From positions 1 through 10,420 of the forward strand of contig CAYNRA010000092.1 in NCBI GenBank assembly GCA_964399465.1: 10,420 bases of DNA, given 5' to 3'. This stretch comes from CAYNRA01 sp964399465 (GTDB lineage Bacteria; Bacteroidota; Bacteroidia; Cytophagales; Spirosomataceae). A program made the translations under genes and the position numbers. Below the pieces are notes generated by a model. It ran no database searches, was not told where the DNA came from, and saw only the letters and a program-made list of their open reading frames with translations. Shown one piece after another: positions 8,301 to 10,420 of the stretch. Positions within the stretch are counted from its first letter, which is position 1. Each line of letters opens with the position of its first letter.

Positions 8301-8621
8301 TATGGCGAATTGGCTTTCACGCCAAATACAACCAAGCAGTTTTTGCAAGACTGGGTGAGCCGTTATTACAATACTGACGAAGGAAACTTGATGAGCCGCT
8401 CGTTTGGCATGTTACGTGAAGTGGTCGTTGGTTATTCACTCCCTAAAAGCGTGATAGGTCGTAATTTCCAACAAATTACTGTCTCGTTGGTCGGTCGTAA
8501 CTTACTTTACTTCGCAGAAAAGAAAGACATTGACCTCAACCAATACGTCAACGGTAGTAGCTCAGGAATGCAAACGCCTTCGACACGTAGATACGGTGTC
8601 AATGTGAATATTTCATTCTAA
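5391..8621 (+). CDS. SusC/RagA-family TonB-dependent outer-membrane transporter
   Basis: The 1076-aa protein carries a signal peptide (hydrophobic core about 15-29, likely cleavage after ARA at 33). A carboxypeptidase-regulatory-like/CNA-B beta-sandwich follows at about 37-110 (VSGTIKTTSGDAIPGTSI onward). The SusC-typical TonB-box region EVVVTALGI lies at 117-125. The plug domain (about 125-237) contains ISLRGN, FVIDGVPV, DDIE and SVLKGASAAALYG. A 22-stranded barrel fills the rest and ends in a terminal Phe, as expected for BAM-dependent insertion. There is no N-terminal STN domain, so it should not signal through an anti-sigma factor. With the downstream SusD lipoprotein it forms the lidded import complex that takes ligands across the outer membrane using TonB energy. 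The glycine-rich part of the plug is shorter than usual. The substrate is unknown; no degradative enzyme is encoded nearby. Confidence 0.95.
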   Translation: MIQQVQVLRARFQQIIGICMLFCVLASTQIARAQSAQTVSGTIKTTSGDAIPGTSILIKGTNQGTTSDVEGKFSLRIPSDKSILVISSIGYVAQEVTVGNKTVLSVVLAEDAQALNEVVVTALGIKKDVRRIGVAIQSLDGSSVIKAREPNAINALAGKVAGLTIGAQPELLRRPVISLRGNSDVLFVIDGVPVNSDTWNVSADDIETYSVLKGASAAALYGFRGKNGAILITTKRGTKDKRGFSVDFNSSTMLDNGFYAIPKVQDEYGPGDHGKYAFVDGKGGGLNDGDYDGGWGPRFEGQPIPQYDSPIDPATGQRIPTPYIARGKDNLTRFLQTGILSTNNVSIASSGEKYNLRFSGSHTYQKGIVPNTQLNITNFNVTSDYQFSKKLSFASGLQYNRQYSPNFPDVNYGPNSIIYNMVLWAGADWDVDDMRNYWQPGKEGIQQIYAEYQRYNNPYFMSYEWLRGHYKTDVVGQASMTYKLTDYLDVMLRTQVTTWNLFRNEKFPYSAGSYGRDERRGDYREDRRNLFENNTDVLIRFDKDLATGLNAKIWAGGNIRTFEYSSQFGTTDYLNVPGLYNFANSANPARVANFNSAMRVNSAYYSADFTYKNFVTLATTGRVDQLSTLPAGNNTFFYPSAALSTVISDYLELPSFISFFKLRGSYANVKDGLTQSTIGATPVTSYPIGYGDQYFSPYDGPTYQNSAVYTTPTAYNNQPAAFYTNTLNNPGLQPSSTSQTEFGLDFRILQNRIGLDATYFISDEGPRIFSLPISSASGYSAALVNGIKTQKKGLELTLSGSPLKNEGGLNWDIVANYSTFQERLTEIYEGVESLNNFFKVGDRLDKFYGRTFAKTPEGEIINDASGRPIYSPVSQFLGHINPNFVFGINNKFGYKNLSMSFQFDGRIGGVISNYVQRQTFRGGRHIETIQGAMGEARYQDYLGVRSYVGPGVQVSNGARINFDADGNITNYGELAFTPNTTKQFLQDWVSRYYNTDEGNLMSRSFGMLREVVVGYSLPKSVIGRNFQQITVSLVGRNLLYFAEKKDIDLNQYVNGSSSGMQTPSTRRYGVNVNISF

Positions 8622-8662
8622 TTGACCTTAGAAACCGCTTGAGTTCTCTTTTTAACATAGCA

Positions 8663-8695
8663 AGATGAGCTCAACAGTTTCTTATTTACTCATCT
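8663..8695 (+). repeat. Hairpin in the susC-susD spacer
   Basis: AGATGAG (8663-8669) and CTCATCT (8689-8695) are perfect 7-bp arms with a 19-nt loop. The left arm also overlaps the 8-bp palindrome TGAGCTCA (8666-8673), which could pair alternatively. No T tract follows, so it is not a standard terminator. It may stabilise the susC mRNA 3' end or adjust susD expression. Confidence 0.4.
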
Positions 8696-8713
8696 AATTA
8701 ATTGACTATTTTT

Positions 8714-10306
8714 ATGAAAATACAAACTATTTTATCTGCTGCATTTTTGGTATCAAGTGCTTGGTTAAGCAGTTGCAGCACGCCATTCGCTGAGTTAGAG
8801 AAAGACCCTAACCGCCCCGTAAATGTGCCTTCTTCGTTGGTTCTTCAGGGCATTGAGTCAGATATGTACCAAAATACCGGAAGACCTTTCAGCGCATCTT
8901 CTCGTTGGAACCAGTTTTATTGTTCCAATTATAACTATTACGCGACCAACGAATATACATGGACAGAAACTCCGAACCATTATTTTACGTTGAAAAACGT
9001 GGTTAAAATGGAGGAGGAAGCGATTCGCTCAGGAGCAGAGCCCGTGAATCCTTATAGTGCGCTAGGTAAGTTTTTCCGTGCCTTTTTCTTTGATGAAATG
9101 ACCAAACGAGTGGGCGATTTACCCATGAAACAAGCCTTGGCTGGTATCGAAAACTTCTCCCCAGCGTATGATTCACAAAAGGATATTTATGTCCAAATGT
9201 TGGCTTGGTGTGAAGAGGCGAATGCAGACATGACTTCCCTCATCGCAAAAGGACAAAATACAGTTGCTGGTGATTTCTATTTCAATGGAGATATGCGCAA
9301 ATGGCAAAAAGTTGTGAATGCATTTCATGTACGTCTTTTGCTTGAATTAAGTCAAAAAGAGAATGAATCAGGCTTGAACATTAAGGCGAAATTCGCAGAA
9401 ATCATGTCGAATCCAACGAAATATCCGCTGCCTTCTTCCAATGCGGATGACCTCGCTTTTGTTTCGAATGTATTCAATAAGTACCCGTCCAATCCAGATA
9501 ATTTCGGGTTTGATGCAACGCGCCAAAATATGTCGAAGGCGTATGTGCAACCACTTGTTGACCGCCAAGACCCGCGTGTAATGGTGACGTGTGAACCAGC
9601 AGGTGCGGCCTTGAAAGCCGGAAAACTTCCTTCTGATTTCACGGCGTATGTGGGTGCTAGTTCAGGCGAAGATTTGGGAGATATGTCGTTCAACGCCGGA
9701 AAAGACAACGGCGCAGGCTTTGCACCAGGCATTTATTCTTTCCAAAACAGAAATCGTTTTTATACGAATTATGTAGGCCAAGCAACAGCGCTCATCAGTT
9801 ATGCAGAAATGTGTTTTAATATTGCAGAGGCATACCACAGAGGGTGGGCGACAGGAAATGCAGAAGAATGGTACAAAAAAGGAATCAAGGCTTCGATGGA
9901 TTTTTACGGCATCAAAGAAGGCGCAAACACGATGACGTATTCCAAAACAGGTGGAAGAACCGCGGCCGATTTTGCGACTTTTACCGTCAATTTTCAGTTT
10001 GATACTTACTATGCACAGCCCAATGTGAAATATACGTCAGGCGAAAAGGGATTGGAGAATATTCTTATACAGAAGTATGTAGCCTTCTTTATGAACTCCG
10101 GGATGGAGGCATATTTCAACTGGAGAAGAACAGGTTATCCGACTTTTTATACAGGCGTAGGTACAGGAAATTCAGGACGTATTGCACTCCGTTGGCAATA
10201 TCCGATTTCAGAAAGAACAACCAATGCTGCAAATTACAAAGCGGCTATCCAAAGTCAGTTTGGTGGAAAAGATGACATCAACGACAAGCCTTGGTTGCTT
10301 AAATAA
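8714..10306 (+). CDS. SusD/RagB-family surface lipoprotein (SusD-like_2 type)
   Basis: I choose the ATG at 8714, which gives a 530-aa protein with a clean lipoprotein signal peptide and lipobox LSSC (Cys21). The in-frame TTG at 8702 would add only four residues. The mature start ELEKDPNRP is typical of SusD proteins. Recognisable family blocks are FRAFFFDEMTKRVGDLPM (about 121-138), YDSQKDIYVQMLAW (about 152-165), the TPR-like stretch YAEMCFNIAEAYHRGW (363-378) and WRRTGYP (470-476). These blocks fit the SusD-like_2 branch (Pfam PF12771) better than classical starch-binding SusD; this is from memory of the family, not a search. The protein acts on the cell surface as a hinged lid over the upstream SusC barrel and captures the ligand. 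The gene follows susC by 92 nt and ends before a strong terminator. Confidence 0.94.
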   Translation: MKIQTILSAAFLVSSAWLSSCSTPFAELEKDPNRPVNVPSSLVLQGIESDMYQNTGRPFSASSRWNQFYCSNYNYYATNEYTWTETPNHYFTLKNVVKMEEEAIRSGAEPVNPYSALGKFFRAFFFDEMTKRVGDLPMKQALAGIENFSPAYDSQKDIYVQMLAWCEEANADMTSLIAKGQNTVAGDFYFNGDMRKWQKVVNAFHVRLLLELSQKENESGLNIKAKFAEIMSNPTKYPLPSSNADDLAFVSNVFNKYPSNPDNFGFDATRQNMSKAYVQPLVDRQDPRVMVTCEPAGAALKAGKLPSDFTAYVGASSGEDLGDMSFNAGKDNGAGFAPGIYSFQNRNRFYTNYVGQATALISYAEMCFNIAEAYHRGWATGNAEEWYKKGIKASMDFYGIKEGANTMTYSKTGGRTAADFATFTVNFQFDTYYAQPNVKYTSGEKGLENILIQKYVAFFMNSGMEAYFNWRRTGYPTFYTGVGTGNSGRIALRWQYPISERTTNAANYKAAIQSQFGGKDDINDKPWLLK

Positions 10307-10310
10307 GTAC

Positions 10311-10338
10311 TTGTAAAGTAGTATATTGTATTTTACAA
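10311..10338 (+). repeat. AT-rich hairpin just before the susD terminator
   Basis: TTGTAAA (10311-10317) and TTTACAA (10332-10338) are perfect 7-bp arms. The right arm shares two bases with the outer stem of the following terminator, so the two structures can almost coexist. It is weak because it is AT-rich; it may be chance or may protect the 3' end. Confidence 0.3.
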
Positions 10339-10369
10339 AGGGTGAGGAGATTTTCTCCTCCCCTTTTTT
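10337..10369 (+). terminator. Rho-independent terminator after susD
   Basis: AAAGGG (10337-10342) and GAGGAGA (10344-10350) pair with TCTCCTC (10354-10360) and CCCTTT (10361-10366) around a TTT loop. One T (10343) is bulged on the left. Six T (10364-10369) follow the GC-rich stem. This is a textbook intrinsic terminator 30 nt after the susD stop. It lies only 18 nt before the next start codon, so that gene needs read-through or a promoter hidden in this spacer. Confidence 0.85.
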
Positions 10370-10387
10370 ATATTTTAATCTTTTTTT

Positions 10388-10420
10388 ATGCAAAATCCCA
10401 TTCAATTGGTTGTCTTTGAT
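10388..10420 (+). CDS. Start of a probable HAD-superfamily hydrolase (cut by window edge)
   Basis: An ATG at 10388, 18 nt after the terminator, opens a frame encoding MQNPIQLVVFD before the window ends. The pattern of hydrophobic residues followed by VVFD matches motif I of HAD-superfamily phosphohydrolases, where the Asp is the nucleophile. Eleven residues do not allow a subfamily call. A phosphonatase-like hydrolase, whose members commonly continue as DMAGTT, would fit, but phosphoglycolate-phosphatase-like or beta-phosphoglucomutase-like enzymes begin in the same way. Codon phase runs cleanly to the last base. The preceding DNA is a T run with no Shine-Dalgarno sequence, as elsewhere in the window. 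Confidence 0.6.
   Translation, partial: MQNPIQLVVFD

Noticed and set aside
1..10420. Mobile element, CRISPR array, phage or toxin-antitoxin content
   Set aside because: I saw no transposase or integrase motif, no spaced direct repeats, no terminal repeats and no small paired genes on either strand.

Overview
The window looks like chromosomal DNA from a member of the Bacteroidota, probably of the Cytophagales type. The evidence is a SusC/SusD pair, a perfect Bacteroidota-type -7 promoter box (TAnnTTTG) before the first gene, almost no Shine-Dalgarno sequences, and AT-rich intergenic DNA between moderate-GC genes. The genus cannot be fixed from this sequence alone. All supported genes are on the + strand.

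Region 1 (about 1-5103) is a compact five-gene efflux operon: a TetR-family repressor, a TolC-type outer-membrane channel, a lipoprotein periplasmic adaptor (HlyD/MacA type), a single FtsX/MacB/LolC-E-type ABC permease and a LolD/MacB-type ATPase. From the channel gene onward the genes overlap by 4 nt or lie 1-2 nt apart, so they are very likely co-transcribed. The five products would make an autoregulated tripartite ABC exporter crossing both membranes. An inverted repeat over the predicted transcription start suggests the repressor controls its own operon. A 10-bp-stem hairpin closes the unit.

Region 2 (5104-5390) is an AT-rich intergenic stretch without a gene. It holds candidate promoter elements and two inverted repeats upstream of susC.

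Region 3 (5391-10369) is a nutrient-uptake pair: a SusC-type TonB-dependent transporter (1076 aa) and a SusD-type surface lipoprotein of the SusD-like_2 kind (530 aa). A 92-nt spacer with a hairpin separates them, and a strong intrinsic terminator follows. No glycoside hydrolase, ECF sigma/anti-sigma pair or hybrid two-component regulator is visible, so this is not a recognisable polysaccharide utilisation locus within the window.

Region 4 (10388-10420) is the first 11 codons of a further gene whose start ends in a HAD-like VVFD motif. If it is a phosphonatase-like HAD hydrolase, as hypothesised here, the SusCD pair may import an organophosphorus compound; the window is too short to tell.

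I see no mobile element, CRISPR array, tRNA or rRNA, and no convincing new system. The most useful leads are the repressor operator, the LolD-like signature of the exporter ATPase, the shortened plug of the SusC protein and the gene cut by the right edge.
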